The notes under the pieces are model-generated. The model saw only the letters and a program-made list of their open reading frames with translations. It made no database searches and was not told the DNA's origin. From the NCBI GenBank assembly GCA_963383645.1, contig OY726560.1, positions 65,589,823 through 65,653,822 of the forward strand: a stretch of DNA of 64,000 nt. Reading direction: 5' to 3'. Made by a program: the position numbers and the translations under genes. Shown one piece after another: positions 23,263 through 34,559 of the stretch. The DNA comes from Muscardinus avellanarius (taxonomy: Eukaryota; Chordata; Mammalia; Rodentia; Gliridae). Within the stretch, counting starts at the first letter, position 1. Every line of letters starts with the position of its first letter.

Positions 23263-23492
23263 GTTTGTTTGTTTGTTTGTTTGTTTTGGGGAGAGTACTG
23301 GGGATTGAACACAGAGGCATTTTTATATCCAAGCTACACCCAGCACTATATTTTAATTATTTATTTCAAAGCAGGGTCTCACTAAGTTGCAGAGGGCTTC
23401 GCTAAGTAGCTGAGGTTAGTTGCAAACCTGCAATCTTCCTATCTTAGCCTCCTAAATAATAGGATTACAAGTGTGCATCACCACATCCGACT
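23263..23492 (-). mobile_element. B1-dID SINE with (TTTG)n tail
   Basis: (GTTT)n at 23263-23286, then the ID and B1 halves. The 12-bp duplication ggtcatgagttt lies at 23251-23262 and 23493-23504. Confidence 0.93.
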
Positions 23493-23504
23493 GGTCATGA
23501 GTTT

Positions 23505-24005
23505 ATACATACAATTTCTGTATGTTTATTATACAACACAGTTGTATAATAATTAGCAACATGAGTTATAGAAGTATTCCGTTTCTCCCCCAAACTTCCT
23601 CATATAGCCCTTTGCAATCAAACCATTATCTCACTCCAATCCATTGGCAATGACTGAGATTTGAGGTCAAAATTGTGCTCACCCCAATTAAAAAAGAACA
23701 ACACCACAACTGGTATTAGCAAAGTGAGCTGATTCTGCTGTATAGCTTCCTAGCCTCCCTACTCCAAATTCCGGGATGTTCTGAAAGGAAGGAGACTGGA
23801 AAACAGACAGAATGGCAAACCTCCCCACTGAAGGAGCAGACTCTTCCCAGGTGGGGTAGTACTTAGAGATAGGAAACACAAAGGCATGTGCCAAGGTAGG
23901 AGAGAAAACTTACTGGACAAGCACAGGACCATCAGAGAAATGACATCAGGCTACTGATGGGCAGTCATTTGTGTCCCATCCAGTATGGAAATGGGCCTTC
24001 ACCAG
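23505..24005. other. Sequence with no recognised feature
   Basis: No repeat or gene is recognised. Confidence 0.4.
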
Positions 24006-24017
24006 ACTTGACCTCCT

Positions 24018-24068
24018 TCCTTTCATTCTTCTTTCTTTCCTTTCTTTTCTTTCTTTCTTTCTTTCTTT

Positions 24069-24129
<61 letters not shown>

Positions 24130-24333
24130 GTTCTTTTTTGTGGCACTGGGGATTGAATCCAGGGGATTCTACCTCTGAGCTAACTCTCAACCCCATTTTC
24201 TTTTTTATTTGGAAACAGGGTCTTGTTAGGTTGCTAAGTCTACATTGTTAGGACTGGTCTTAAATCTGCAATACTACGGTCTCCGCCTACCAAGTACTGG
24301 GATTACAGGCAAGTGCCACTATGCCTGGCTTGG
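24018..24333 (-). mobile_element. B1-dID SINE with long (CTTT)n tract
   Basis: A (TTTC)n/(CTTT)n microsatellite spans about 24018-24128, followed by a minus-strand ID half (tggcactggggattgaatcc) and B1 half ending gcctggct. The Lys/Arg/Glu-rich and Phe/Leu/Ser-rich frames here are microsatellite artefacts. Confidence 0.88.
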
Positions 24334-24837
24334 GTCTTCCTTTCCTTTGCAGAGGGATGGAGAAAAAAAAACTGGCAGTGTTGGATCTCTTTTTCCAGAG
24401 TGATAAAGAAATTAGAAATGTCCCTTTATGTGTATGGATTTATGAGGGAAGTAAGAATCCTTCTCATCCAATTACAGCACTGAGGAGGTATACAAATGGA
24501 TTAGAGTTCGCCTTCATAGAGTTTGTCTCAGTGGACACCCAAGGTAATTGGTTATGTAAGATGTGTTAGCTAGTGCCTCCATCTGTAGGATAAAGGGGCT
24601 CAGCTATCAGTTGACTAGTTCTTAGAAGGAAGAATAGGTCATAAACTGGTCAGTCATCATGAGGTAGGACTTGGTGGGAGACCAGGCCGCCAGAGGTCCT
24701 CTGGGTCAGGTGAGGGTGCTCTGAAATATCAGTGGGGAGAGCAGAATGGATGCCGAGAGGATAACCATAATTTTTACAATCATTTTTGAAAAGATTAAAC
24801 TATAGCTGTTTTAGGTAATTACAGTAAGATCAAATAA
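24334..24837. other. Sequence with no recognised feature
   Basis: An 82-codon open frame (24321-24569) begins in the SINE and has no recognisable family. Confidence 0.4.
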
Positions 24838-24850
24838 TGATCATGATTTT

Positions 24851-25054
24851 TTTCTTTTTTTTTTTTTTTTGGTGGTACTGGGGTTCCTGGAAACCATTCT
24901 TCCTCCGGGCTACACTCCCAGACACTTATTTTTTATATTTTTGTTTGGAAACAGGGTCTCTTAAGCCAGCGAGGCTGGCTTCGAACCTGCGCCATCCTTC
25001 TGTCTCTCCGCCTCCCAAGCGTGGGGATTACAAGCGTGCGGCACCACACCCGGC
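24851..25054 (-). mobile_element. B1-dID SINE, altered-ID subfamily
   Basis: tggtactggggttcctggaa is the altered ID 3' end; the B1 half follows to cacacccggc. The perfect 13-bp duplication tgatcatgatttt lies at 24838-24850 and 25055-25067. Confidence 0.94.
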
Positions 25055-25144
25055 TGATCATGATTTTAATTTTGTAAGCAAAGAGTAAGCATTCTTTTCT
25101 CATTGCCCTTTGGAGGCTCATTTTACTCTCTGTTGTATTAGCCC

Positions 25145-25615
25145 TCTAGTTCTTATGATAGAATTCATGGTCAGGGATCCACTTGGGAACCACCCCTGTC
25201 ATTCCACTTGTCATAGATGGGTCTGACCCACTCCCAGGCTAGTGCCTCACCTCTGACTCAGACCTGGCCAGTCAGAATGTTTCATTTTCCTGACCTCAGG
25301 AACCGATCTGGGGAAGGACATGTGACCTAACCCAAGCAAAGAACGCCCTTTCCTGGGGCTCTTAGAAATGAAACTTCCCATTACTGGAGAGTTTGCAGTT
25401 GCGATCATATGATAGGAAGCTGGTGCTACAGCTGTCCATCTTGTCACCATGACGAGGGAGCTGGTTTGAGAATAAAGCTATCCCAGAGGAAAGTGAAGCT
25501 GAAAGAAGGAGAGAAAGGTGATGTTTTCAGCTTCTTAATCAGGCATGTCCAAGGTCAGCATCCCACTACAATTTTAAGTTATATGAACCAATAAATTCCA
25601 CATGTCCTTGATTTT
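25145..25615 (+). mobile_element. MaLR (MLT1-like) solitary LTR
   Basis: The block with ccatcttgtcaccatgacg, gagaataaagc, ccagaggaaagtgaagctga and ttatatgaaccaataaattcc (25574-25594) matches the 3' half of an MLT1-type LTR, with an AATAAA-like signal near the end. Limits are approximate. Confidence 0.6.
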
Positions 25616-25850
25616 TTCCAAATTAAGTTTTATTTAATAAAACAAGTAAAAACTGACGTATCTATCTTCACATAGAACTGCAGATGAAGCTGAAAAACAA
25701 GGCCTATTTTTAAAACAAAATGCATCAAATTTAAGAGCTTTGGGCCTATTGTATAATCACCTAGGACTGTCATATTTCCTTCTATATACATAATGGAAAG
25801 CCTGGAAGCCAAGGCTTTGACATTCATAAAGATCACCTGTAATAATTCTG

Positions 25851-25851
<1 letters not shown>

Positions 25852-25898
<47 letters not shown>

Positions 25899-26103
25899 TT
25901 GGTGGCACTGAGGGTGGAACCCAGGTGCATTCTACCCCTGGGCTGTACTCCCAGACCTATTTTTTTATATTTTATTTGGAAACAGGGTCTCACTAAGTTG
26001 CTGAGAGCATCACTAAGTAGCTGAGACTGTCTTTGAACCTGTACAATCCTCCTGTCTCAGCCTCCTAAGCACTGGGATTAAAAGCATGCCCCACCATTCC
26101 TGG
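25852..26103 (-). mobile_element. B1-dID SINE with (TTA)n tail
   Basis: (ATT)n at 25852-25897, then the ID half (ggtggcactgagggtggaaccc) and B1 half to attcctggct. Confidence 0.9.
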
Positions 26104-26113
26104 CTTCTATATT

Positions 26114-26124
26114 TGTTGTTGTTG

Positions 26125-26158
<34 letters not shown>
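26114..26158. repeat. (TTG)n(TTA)n microsatellite
   Basis: Five TTG units followed by ten TTA units between a SINE and an old L1 fragment. Either the end of another decayed SINE tail or an independent expansion. Confidence 0.9.
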
Positions 26159-26159
26159 G

Positions 26160-26460
26160 CTTTTCAGGAAGTGTTTTTTAATTAACTATTGATTTTGGCT
26201 AAAAATTCTTTCAAGATTTGTTTGGGAATGCACTGAATTTATAGATCAGTTTGGGGAAAATTGACATCTTAATAAATTGAGCCTTCCAATAAACGAACAT
26301 GATCTATTCATTTTCTTCAATTTTTTCCATCAGTATTTTGTACTTCTCCTTCATGCAGATCCTGTACATAATTTGTTAGACTTTTTCCCTGAATATTTTC
26401 ATTTTTCTAGGTGCTATTATATATAGTACTACTTTCTGGATTCTTTCTTCAAAATCTCTA
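26160..26460 (-). mobile_element. Ancient L1M ORF2 fragment
   Basis: The minus strand corresponds to ORF2 just after the RT core, recognisable on the plus strand from ttggggaaaattgacatctta, ttgagccttccaat and ttgttagactttttccctga. Confidence 0.75.
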
Positions 26461-26462
26461 TC

Positions 26463-26652
26463 AAGCTGGCCATGGTGGCACACACCTGTAATCCCAGTAC
26501 TTGGGATACTGAGACAAGAGGATCACAGGTTTAAGAACAGCCTCAACAACATAGTGAGACTCTCATCAACCTAGCAAGACCCTGTTTTAAATAAAAATTA
26601 AAAAGGGCTGGGGGTGTAGCTCACAGGTAGAATGCCTCTGGGTTCAATCCCC

Positions 26653-26655
<3 letters not shown>
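26463..26655 (+). mobile_element. B1-dID SINE
   Basis: Both halves are complete (gctggccatggtggcacac to gggttcaatccccagtaac); the tail has become (AC)n. Confidence 0.92.

Positions 26656-26701
<46 letters not shown>
26656..26701. repeat. (AC)n microsatellite at a SINE 3' end
   Basis: About 22 AC units start directly at the end of the SINE, so the repeat grew from the SINE tail. Confidence 0.95.
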
Positions 26702-26702
<1 letters not shown>

Positions 26703-26993
26703 TATCCAAGTTTATTATTCTAGGATGCCTTCCAATTCACTTCAGATAACACCTGGATTATATTATAGCCCCTGTAATGGGTTTTCCCACCTCCAGTCAA
26801 CACACTTAGCTTGATATTATCAGCTAGTTTTCTTAAACCACAATTTTGGGTCAGTTACTCACACAAAAAATCTTTATATACAACCTCTGCAACCTAGATT
26901 TCAAGGCAGTTTTTATTTATCCCACTCCCTGGACGAAAACTATTAATGATCCCTATTCATATATTCATTGTATTCTAAAAATTAGGGATGTGA

Positions 26994-27185
26994 GCCGGGT
27001 GTGGTGGCGCACGCTTGTAATCCCCGCACTTGGGAGGCAGAGACAGGAGGATCGCGCAGGTTCGAAGCCAGCCGCGCGCGCTGGCTTAGGAGACCCTGTT
27101 TCCAAATAAAAATGTAAAAATAGGTCTGGGAGTGTAGCCCGGAGGTAGAAGGGCTTCCAGGAACCCCAGTACCACCAAAAAAAAA
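26994..27185 (+). mobile_element. B1-dID SINE, altered-ID subfamily, young
   Basis: A complete copy with CpG-rich B1 half (cgcgcaggttcgaagcc) and altered ID 3' end (gcttccaggaaccccagtac). The perfect 17-bp duplication aaaaattagggatgtga lies at 26977-26993 and 27186-27202. It is almost identical to the copy at 48520-48734. Confidence 0.95.
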
Positions 27186-27394
27186 AAAAATTAGGGATGT
27201 GATAGGAGGAGGAAGAGCCAGAGTGGCTTCATAGCTAAACTACAACCATAACAAAATTGGTCCTTAAAAATACCATGTACTTTGCCAGGTAACTCTGAGT
27301 AGTACTTGAACATTTCCAAATATATGAATGGAAGCTGTAAAAGTATCAGTTCTGTACAAGTTGTATGAAAAGCACATGTGTTACCTCCTTCTCC

Positions 27395-27580
27395 TCCACA
27401 ACAGCCTCTGAGGATGTGGTAGGTATATTATAACTCATATTCTATTGAAGAAGAAACAGAAAATTAAAGTGATCAATTTAAGGTCACTCAGCTCAGAAGA
27501 GGCAGGGGTAGCACCTGAATGGGGAGCCTGATTCCCTGATTCTAGAATCTTGGCCTAACTCTGTCATAGTGCTACCCAGC
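27395..27580 (+). repeat. MIR-like fragment
   Basis: attataactcatattctattgaagaagaaacagaaaattaaa, ggtcactcagct and ggcaggggtagcacctgaat follow MIR in order (gaggaaactgaggc..; ggtcacacagct..; gcagagccgggattcgaa). Confidence 0.8.
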
Positions 27581-27584
27581 AGCC

Positions 27585-28266
27585 AGTAAGAAGGCAAATA
27601 TTCTGTGAATTCAGCCACCATAGAGGGATAAACATTCTGCCCTTCAGGAACATTCCTGGTGGATCTGATCAATATTCAAAGAATTATACTTTCTGCTATT
27701 TTCATTTTTCTCTCCTATCTTAATATGGTTGAGTCTATCAGGAGGCTGGATGGTGATGGAGATAAAGGACAGGTTAACAGTGGAATTTTTTTTTCCAGTG
27801 CATCTGTTGAAGCATGGGAACTCTACTTGCTTTAGGGAATATTTTTATACCCTGAAAGTTTGGGAATTCCTAAAAACTAGAAAACTTCCTGGGACATATG
27901 GTTTTGTGAAAGATATCAAGGTATCATTTATTCTATGGTGACATGCTTCTTATACTTGTAAATACTATGGAGAAAGTCATTACACTCTTTAGAATTCCTT
28001 TCATACACGTGGCCCAATGTACAGAGTGTAGGAGAGCTTTAGAAATTAAGTTGGACCAGTAAGGACATTGACAGTATGAGTGTCACAAATGTGCATGTAA
28101 AAGATGTTAGATCCTTTCCTGAATACACAACCTATGTATTAATGACACCACATTGGAAAAGGATGGATCAGTTACATTAAGTAAAGCATATATTTGCCTG
28201 CACAACTGAGTACAGAACCCAATCGAGAACTCAGTAAACACACCTGGAATCAGACTTGATAAACAG
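27585..28266. other. Sequence with no recognised feature
   Basis: No repeat or gene is recognised; the 70-codon frame at 27729-27941 has no recognisable family. Confidence 0.4.
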
Positions 28267-28276
28267 AAATCTTAGC

Positions 28277-28488
28277 CTGGCGTGGTGGCGCACATTTGTA
28301 ATCCCAGCATTTGGGAGGCTGAGATGGGAGGATCACGATTCATGGACAGCCTTAGCTACTACTTAGTGAGCTACTACTTAGTCTCAGTGAGAGTCTGTTT
28401 CAAAATAAAAAATTAAAAAAAAATAGGTTTGGGGGTGTAGCTGGAAGGTAGAAAGTCCTGGGTTCCATCTCCCGTAAGGGGGGAAAAA
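28277..28488 (+). mobile_element. B1-dID SINE
   Basis: Complete copy with duplicated ctactactta inside its middle. The 10-bp duplication aaatcttagc lies at 28267-28276 and 28489-28498. Confidence 0.9.
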
Positions 28489-28498
28489 AAATCTTAGC

Positions 28499-30405
28499 AG
28501 CCATTTTTAGAGAACATTTAATGCCCAGGAAAATTAAATTTGTTTGGCTAGAAAAACATACTAATCTCTTTCCAAGAATGGAAATTTCTTCCTTTATCTT
28601 ATTTATACATCCTGAAATTTTTTTTCTTTGCACTATACATACTCGAGATGGTCTCTTATTCAAAATACTTGATCAAACAACTTACCATGCATCATTAAAA
28701 TGAGAGGGGAACTATTTGCCCATAAAATACAAACTAGTTTTTCTTCTCTTCATTATTAGTAAAAGATCTTTATTTTTGGTAGATAATTATTTGGTTTTGA
28801 AAGGAAGAGTATTAGCATTTTTTATAGAAACTAGCAGCGCTGGAAATCAGTTAGTAATGAACATTTCTCTCCCCTTTCCAGCTCCATTAAAGTCTGTGAA
28901 TTTGCTCAGCAAACTGTATCGAGTTATCCCTGTTTGATAGACAATCAGTCTACCTGAGAGATGGCCTTCTCTGTGGGGCCATTCTGTCTGATCGGGTATC
29001 AGATGACTTGTTGATTATTCTGACTTCAAAGGCTACTGACTCTGAGACCTTCAAGGTGGTCTGTAATGCCCTGAGTGTTGAGGCCACCTGTCAATGTTAC
29101 TTCCAAATTAAAGAGAATCTGTTGGGAAATGAGGGGTAAACTTCCTCTTCTTCAGATGAGGCTGATTAACCTTGAGCAATTTGACATTTTCAATGCCAGT
29201 TAGTATGAGAAAAATATCACTGAGAAAATTCCAGCTCCCTTTATTGTTGGGATAGAAGCACTTGCGTATAAAACAATACAAAACAAAACAACCACAAAAA
29301 ATGTAAATAGTCCATTTTCAGGGTTGCAGAATTTTAGGATAATTTAAAGTAAAGGGTACGATCATTTATTTTTATCAGTTCCTGGAAATATTTTGGTACT
29401 ACATTTATGCTACGAAAGTAATCATTTGAGTCCTGGAGATATATTTTAAGGGAAAAAATTAGCCACATCTTTGGGCTTTTTTTTTTTTTTTACTTTTATT
29501 TATCAGCTGATATTACTTTCCAAATATAAAATGTAGGTCACTATGGCAGGTGAAAATTATTTGTAAAACTTGTATATTTTCATTGGTTCGTGTTATAATA
29601 CAAAATATTTAAAGTCAACTTTTAAACTCTACCATTTTTAACCTTTTAATGAAATTGAAAAATTAAATACAATAGCAATAAAATGACAAAAAGATAAAAG
29701 GGACATAATCAACATAATTTATACAGTCCAGTTGAGTATTTCATATAAACTCATTTGAATGTGTCTTATTGTTTTCTAAGTTTTTGATATGATTTCATAT
29801 ATGGGAATTTTTCTTGAGTACATGTAGCTTCTAGATAACTTTAATGATAAAATCACTGTGGTTTGTACAATGTATTTTCAGGCATTTGGAAGAAAAGAAG
29901 AAAATTATTCTATGTATTAGGCTTCCTGAAACTAAGCCACATTGTGAGAGTACAGATTAAGCAGATAAATATTATAGAATAGTCATTCACTTTTTTTTAT
30001 ATACATCCCTAGTGGTATATAATTTAGTGTTGTTAAAATCAACTCTGAGCTGGAACTGAGTACAAATACACACTTTTAAAAAAACCCATGGTGTGTGGTG
30101 ATGTTCATCATAGACTTCAGTGTTTTGAAGCTTACATTTTTGTCTTGTTTAATCATCTTCAGAATAAATAATTATAAAATATTGCCTGAATCTTCTAGCA
30201 TTTTAGGAGGCTAAAGTGACACTAGTGTTAACTTTATGCTTATCAGTAGAGATTTAAAATAAATAAAACTTTTATTTTGAAATAAATTTAGCCTGAAAAA
30301 GGTTTCAAAGATTAAAAAAAATCTGCATAATATTGGTAGAGTCATCAAAACTAAGAAATTAACTTTGGTATGATGCTACTCACTAATCCATATACATTAT
30401 TCAGG
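28499..30405. other. 1.9 kb of AT-rich sequence without recognised repeats
   Basis: No SINE, LINE or LTR is recognised. A T16 run lies near 29478. Open frames are short and have no recognisable family. Confidence 0.45.
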
Positions 30406-30424
30406 TGGTACCAGTTTGCCCAGA

Positions 30425-30625
30425 CCCCCCCCCCCCCTTTTCAGGATCGAATCCAGGATCCTCCATTGCTTTAGTCCCTGCTGATAACTTTCTGTTTTTG
30501 TACTGGGGATTGAACCCAGGAGCATTCTACCTCCAACCTATACCCCCAGCCCTATTTTTTTATACTTTATTTGAAACAGGGTCTCACTAAGTTGAAGAGG
30601 GCCTCCCTAAGTAGCTGAGGATGTA
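30425..30625 (-). mobile_element. Truncated B1-dID SINE fragments
   Basis: A C13 run (30426-30438) and a decayed ID-like piece (tcgaatccagg) precede a clearer copy at 30500-30625 (gtactggggattgaaccc to gtagctgagg) that stops before the end of the B1 half. Confidence 0.75.
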
Positions 30626-30629
30626 GGTA

Positions 30630-31238
30630 ACTTCTAAAATAAAAACTTAAAATATTTTTCTATAGTAAGTTATTTCCCCTCATTTTGTTGTTTGATTTTG
30701 GTTCATTTTTTGTCATTATTTAGAGATTATTTTTCCAGAAAAATCTGAAATCATATTTTGGTCTTATGTCCTTGACCTTCATCTTTGTTTTGAAGAACGA
30801 TCATAAGCATTTGTGGCTACGTGAATTACTACACGGATTGGACTTAAGGATTACTTTGTTCTCAAGAACACACACATTGTCCCTGTGCTAGGTAACACCA
30901 AAGGGAAGACAGCTGGACAACGTATGCTCTGCAGAATTTTAAAGTGTTTAGTCCAATATTGAAGTTAAGACGCTCTTGCAAGCAAGTAACTTTGGGTAGA
31001 GGACTGAATCTTTAGCTACATTAAGACTCCAAGCATCTCCAGCTCAGTCAGTATAGAGCTTTAAAAAAGTTCATTTTTAAGAGCTTACCATTTTAGGAAT
31101 GTCAGAAAAGCAGTTTTAGAATATAATTATTAAATTTTTGAAATTATAAAAAATCATTCTTTAGTATAAATTTCTTGAATTTTAACTTATTGTATATATT
31201 ACTATTTTTTTACTAACTCAATACCAATTTTATTAACT
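30630..31238. other. Sequence with no recognised feature
   Basis: No repeat is recognised. A ccagctcagtcagtatagagc stretch at 31039-31058 resembles a tRNA D-arm but nothing else of a tRNA is present. Confidence 0.4.
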
Positions 31239-31254
31239 AAAATATTTTATTTTG

Positions 31255-31470
31255 CCGGGCGTGGTGGCGCACACTTGTAATCCCCGCTCTTGGGAGGCGG
31301 AGACAGGAGGATCGCGCTGGGTTGGAGCCAGCCTTGCTGGCTTAAGAGACCCTGTTTCCAAATGAAAAATATTAAAAAATAGGTCTGGGAGTGTAGCCCG
31401 GAGGTAGAAGGGCTTCCAGGAACCCCAATACCAAAATAAATAAATAAATAAATTAATTAATTAATTAATT
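31255..31470 (+). mobile_element. B1-dID SINE, altered-ID subfamily
   Basis: Complete copy with tail (TAAA)n then (TTAA)n. The perfect 16-bp duplication aaaatattttattttg lies at 31239-31254 and 31471-31486. Confidence 0.95.
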
Positions 31471-31486
31471 AAAATATTTTATTTTG

Positions 31487-32295
31487 AATAAAATAAAAAT
31501 CACTGAAGTATTCATCAGTTATTAAATTGCATTGCAGCTTTGGAAGGCTATAAATTGGGCAAAATTTAATTGTTTAATAAGATGTGATTGGTTAAATATA
31601 CTGTGATATATAAAAATATACTTTGATGATATTAATGTATTGATATTAATATTAATATCTTATTAATATTAATCTAATGACCTTGGAGTCATTGCATTTT
31701 TAGGAGAAAATAATTAATGGTATTATGTGTAGAATTAATATATTTCAAGAAAAATAGAAAATGCATATATGTGAAAAAAGAAGAAAGCTCATATACCAAA
31801 ATGTTTTATCTATATCACGAGATTTAAGATAGTGTTTATTTTCTTTTTTTCTGTTCCTTTATTTATTGCACATATTTCAATAATAAGCTCCATTTTTTGT
31901 TTGAGAAAATTTCTTATTTTGAAAATCTGAACTGAAAAAATTTGCTGCTATAGTATAAATTCGCCTCTAGTTTACAACTTTTTAACTAAAGTTTTTTTTT
32001 CCTTTTTTGGCAGTGAAATGAAAATAATTGTACCTTTGGGTTTTGAAAGATTGAATTAATATACTGTTATCTGGGAAGGGAGAGACAATAATATATTCTT
32101 AATGTTCAAGCATGAATTTTTGGTTTATTACATCAACTACCATTTTTGTTATGAACTTTTTAAAATTATATTTATTGTTTCATAATTTTACATTTAAGCT
32201 GTAGTAATATGTTATTCAATGTGGAATTAGTATTAGCCACTCTTAGTGACTTCGTGTTTAATACCGTCTTGAGATATCACTATCAACAGTATAAT
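31487..32295. other. AT-rich sequence with a perfect 18-bp palindrome
   Basis: The only structure seen is GATATTAATATTAATATC at 31642-31659, which equals its own reverse complement. Confidence 0.5.
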
Positions 32296-32430
32296 TACTG
32301 GGATCCTTATTGGTATTTACTATGTGCTAATTTCCATGTGCATTATCTTAGAGCATGTTCAAAACATCTGGTCAGAATTTATATTATTCCCATTTTATTT
32401 TTAGAGGAAAAATTAATTTTCTTAAGTTTC
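32296..32430 (+). repeat. MIR-like fragment
   Basis: tttactatgtgctaatttcc, gtgcattatcttag and ttatattattcccattttatttttagaggaaaa follow the MIR core. Confidence 0.65.
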
Positions 32431-32768
32431 GAGTTCAGTCCATGTGAGGCCAGGGACCACAGATCTCAGGGCATGGTGGCAGGTGGTGGAGAGAGGGAGA
32501 GCACATGGACTGTGCTCCTCACATCATGGAGGCAAAAAGCAAGAGAGAGAGAGAGAGAGAGCAAGGAGGAACCATATATAATCCCAAGGCTGCACCCCCC
32601 AGGAATCCAACCCCTCCAGCCACACTCTGCTGCCCAGGACTCAACCGGGTACATCCAGTACAATGGATTTATCCATTTCTGGAATTACAACCCTCAAGAC
32701 TCAATTACAAAAATTCTAAACATTAACAAATGAGCTCTTTAGGGAACATTTTATATCTAACTATACCA
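32431..32768 (-). mobile_element. MaLR (MST/MLT1-like) LTR
   Basis: The plus strand shows the complement of a MaLR LTR: catcatggaggcaaaaagc, a (GA)n tract at 32546-32561, and at the right aacaaatgagctctttaggg then ttatatctaactata, which on the minus strand is the LTR start. The longer open frame across it (32209-32733) is chance. Confidence 0.6.
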
Positions 32769-32774
32769 GAGTGA

Positions 32775-32965
32775 GAGATAGGAACATAGTTTAATTCTTC
32801 TACATATGGTTATCCAGTTTTCCCAGCATCATTTTTTAAAAAGACTGCCCTTTCTCTACTGTATGTTTAGGTGGCTTTAACTGTATCTATGTGAGTTGGT
32901 GTCTGTATCTAAGTGTCTATGTTTATGTCAATGGCATAAAGTGCTTTTAGGGGACGCATTGAAGC
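32775..32965 (-). mobile_element. Ancient L1M ORF2 fragment
   Basis: Complement of ORF2: ggttatccagttttcccagc, aaaaagactgccctttct and ttgaattggtgtctgt-like segments. Confidence 0.65.
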
Positions 32966-33004
32966 CATACATTTTAATGGAGTACACAATGTTAAAGCCT
33001 GTTA

Positions 33005-33494
33005 CCTTTGTTCATAGCCACACAATTCACAATCGCCAAACTATGGAACCAGCCAAGATGTCCATCAACAGATGAATGGAAAACAAAGCTATGGATATGT
33101 ACACAGTAGAATTTTACTCAGGCAGAAAGAAGAACAAAATTACACCATTTGCAGGGAAATGGATGGAGCTGGAGAACATTATGCTAAGTGAAATTAGTCA
33201 CAAAAAGTAAAAAAAAAAAAAAAAAAAAAAACCAGATGCTCTAATACTCTAATATTCAAAAGCCAGGGAGAAAGAGGGCCATAGAAAAGGAGAAACCATA
33301 GATGATCAAATAAGATGATCTGAGGAGAATGGGAAGGGAAGAGGGAAATTTTCTAATGTAAGGAAATTTCACAAACATATTAAAAAGTCAATCACTAAGC
33401 CAAACAGGAGAAGGAGGGAGGAGAGAGGGAATGGGGTGGGAATTGTGGAAGGGCTAAATGAGTGATGTGTGCATGTATGTCTCCACCATTTTGT
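33005..33494 (+). mobile_element. 5'-truncated L1 with type b 3'UTR
   Basis: Begins in the ORF2 C-terminal region (ccaaactatggaaccagcca, atgtccatcaacagatgaat) and runs through the type b 3'UTR (gggctaaatgagtgatgtgt, gtatgtctccaccat). An internal A28 run lies at 33209-33231. The final part of the 3' end is missing. It closely resembles 46980-47480. Confidence 0.88.
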
Positions 33495-33496
33495 TT

Positions 33497-33708
33497 TTAT
33501 TTATTAATGAGGCTGTGCTTAAACCTGCAATCCTTCTGTCTCAGCCTCCCAAGCACTGGGATTACAGGCTTGCACCTTTGGAAACAGAGTCTTCCCAGGT
33601 TATTGAAAGTCTCGCTATGCTGCTGAGGCTGTCCTCAAACCTCCTATCCTTCTGTTTCAGCCTCCCAAGTACTAGAATTATAGGCATGTGCTACCACCTC
33701 TGGCTGGA
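33497..33708 (-). mobile_element. Two adjoining B1 half fragments of SINEs
   Basis: 33510-33588 and 33589-33708 each carry a minus-strand B1 half (ctgtctcagcctcccaag; tctgtttcagcctcccaag). No ID half is seen. The first fragment appears to interrupt or abut the second and the L1 end. Confidence 0.75.
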
Positions 33709-33714
33709 AGTATC

Positions 33715-34118
33715 CTTACGCTGTTAACCTGATTGTCGTGAGAAGAAATACTAATATGCTTAGATATATTCAGCATTAGGCTAACGACCTTTAAACCTTT
33801 ACATTTGTAGCTGGCACTCAGGATGGGCAGTCATTCAGGTCTGCTCAGCATTAGTTTAGCACTGGAAGTCCTGCATCCCGGGAATCCTTCAGTCTTGGGC
33901 AAACCAGGATGGTTGGTTACCTAACCTTGTGCTAATTTAGAAGTAAACATTTAAAATTTAAACACAACACCCCAATTCCAGCTGAGTTAAGCATCTGGGT
34001 AAATATGTTCCAGAACAAAAATCCTGGGTGGGTGGAAAGAAGAAAGGGAAGAGAGAAATAATATTATATTTGGTAATGTTATTAAAAATTTTAAGAAATA
34101 CTCTGCCTGTACAGTATG
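33715..34118. other. Sequence with no recognised feature
   Basis: No repeat or gene is recognised. Confidence 0.4.
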
Positions 34119-34122
34119 CCTT

Positions 34123-34318
34123 GAGCTGGCATGGTGGCACACACCTGTAATCCTAGTACTTGGGAGGCTGAGACAGGAAGACATCGGGTTCGAGGAAAAT
34201 CAGCAACATAGTGTGACTTTCAGTAATTTAACGAGACCCTGTTTCAAAACAAAAAGTTAAAAAGGATTGGAGGTGCGGCTCAGACGTAGAATGTCCCTAG
34301 GTTCAATCTCTAGTACTG
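34123..34318 (+). mobile_element. B1-dID SINE
   Basis: gctggcatggtggcacacacc to ggttcaatctctagtactg, both halves present, moderately diverged. Confidence 0.88.
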
Positions 34319-34559
34319 AACACATACAAAAAATACGTGCCCCGTGCTTGTGGAATCGAATCCCTGGCATTTCACAGGAGGTGTTGATTACCAGCTCTTC
34401 TTGCAGTGGGTCTCATGATCCTCCTTGCAGTCACCTCAAAACTGAAACTCATTTCAATGAATTCTAATTAACTTTAAAATAAAAGTCCTGTCATATGGCC
34501 TGTAAGAGGTGGATGCTGAGGCCTCTGCGTAACTTTTCCAGACCTTCTCGTGTCATTTG

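Noticed and set aside
23946..24178. Lys/Arg/Glu-rich and Phe/Leu/Ser-rich frames
   Set aside because: Translation of a (CTTT)n microsatellite.
25757..25996. Poly-Ile and poly-Tyr frames
   Set aside because: Translation of a (TTA)n tract at a SINE tail; the same holds at 45870-46114.
31039..31060. tRNA gene
   Set aside because: Only a D-arm-like stretch is present; no acceptor stem, anticodon or T-arm.
32209..32733. 174-codon open frame as a gene
   Set aside because: It runs through a MIR-like fragment, a (GA)n tract and a MaLR LTR.
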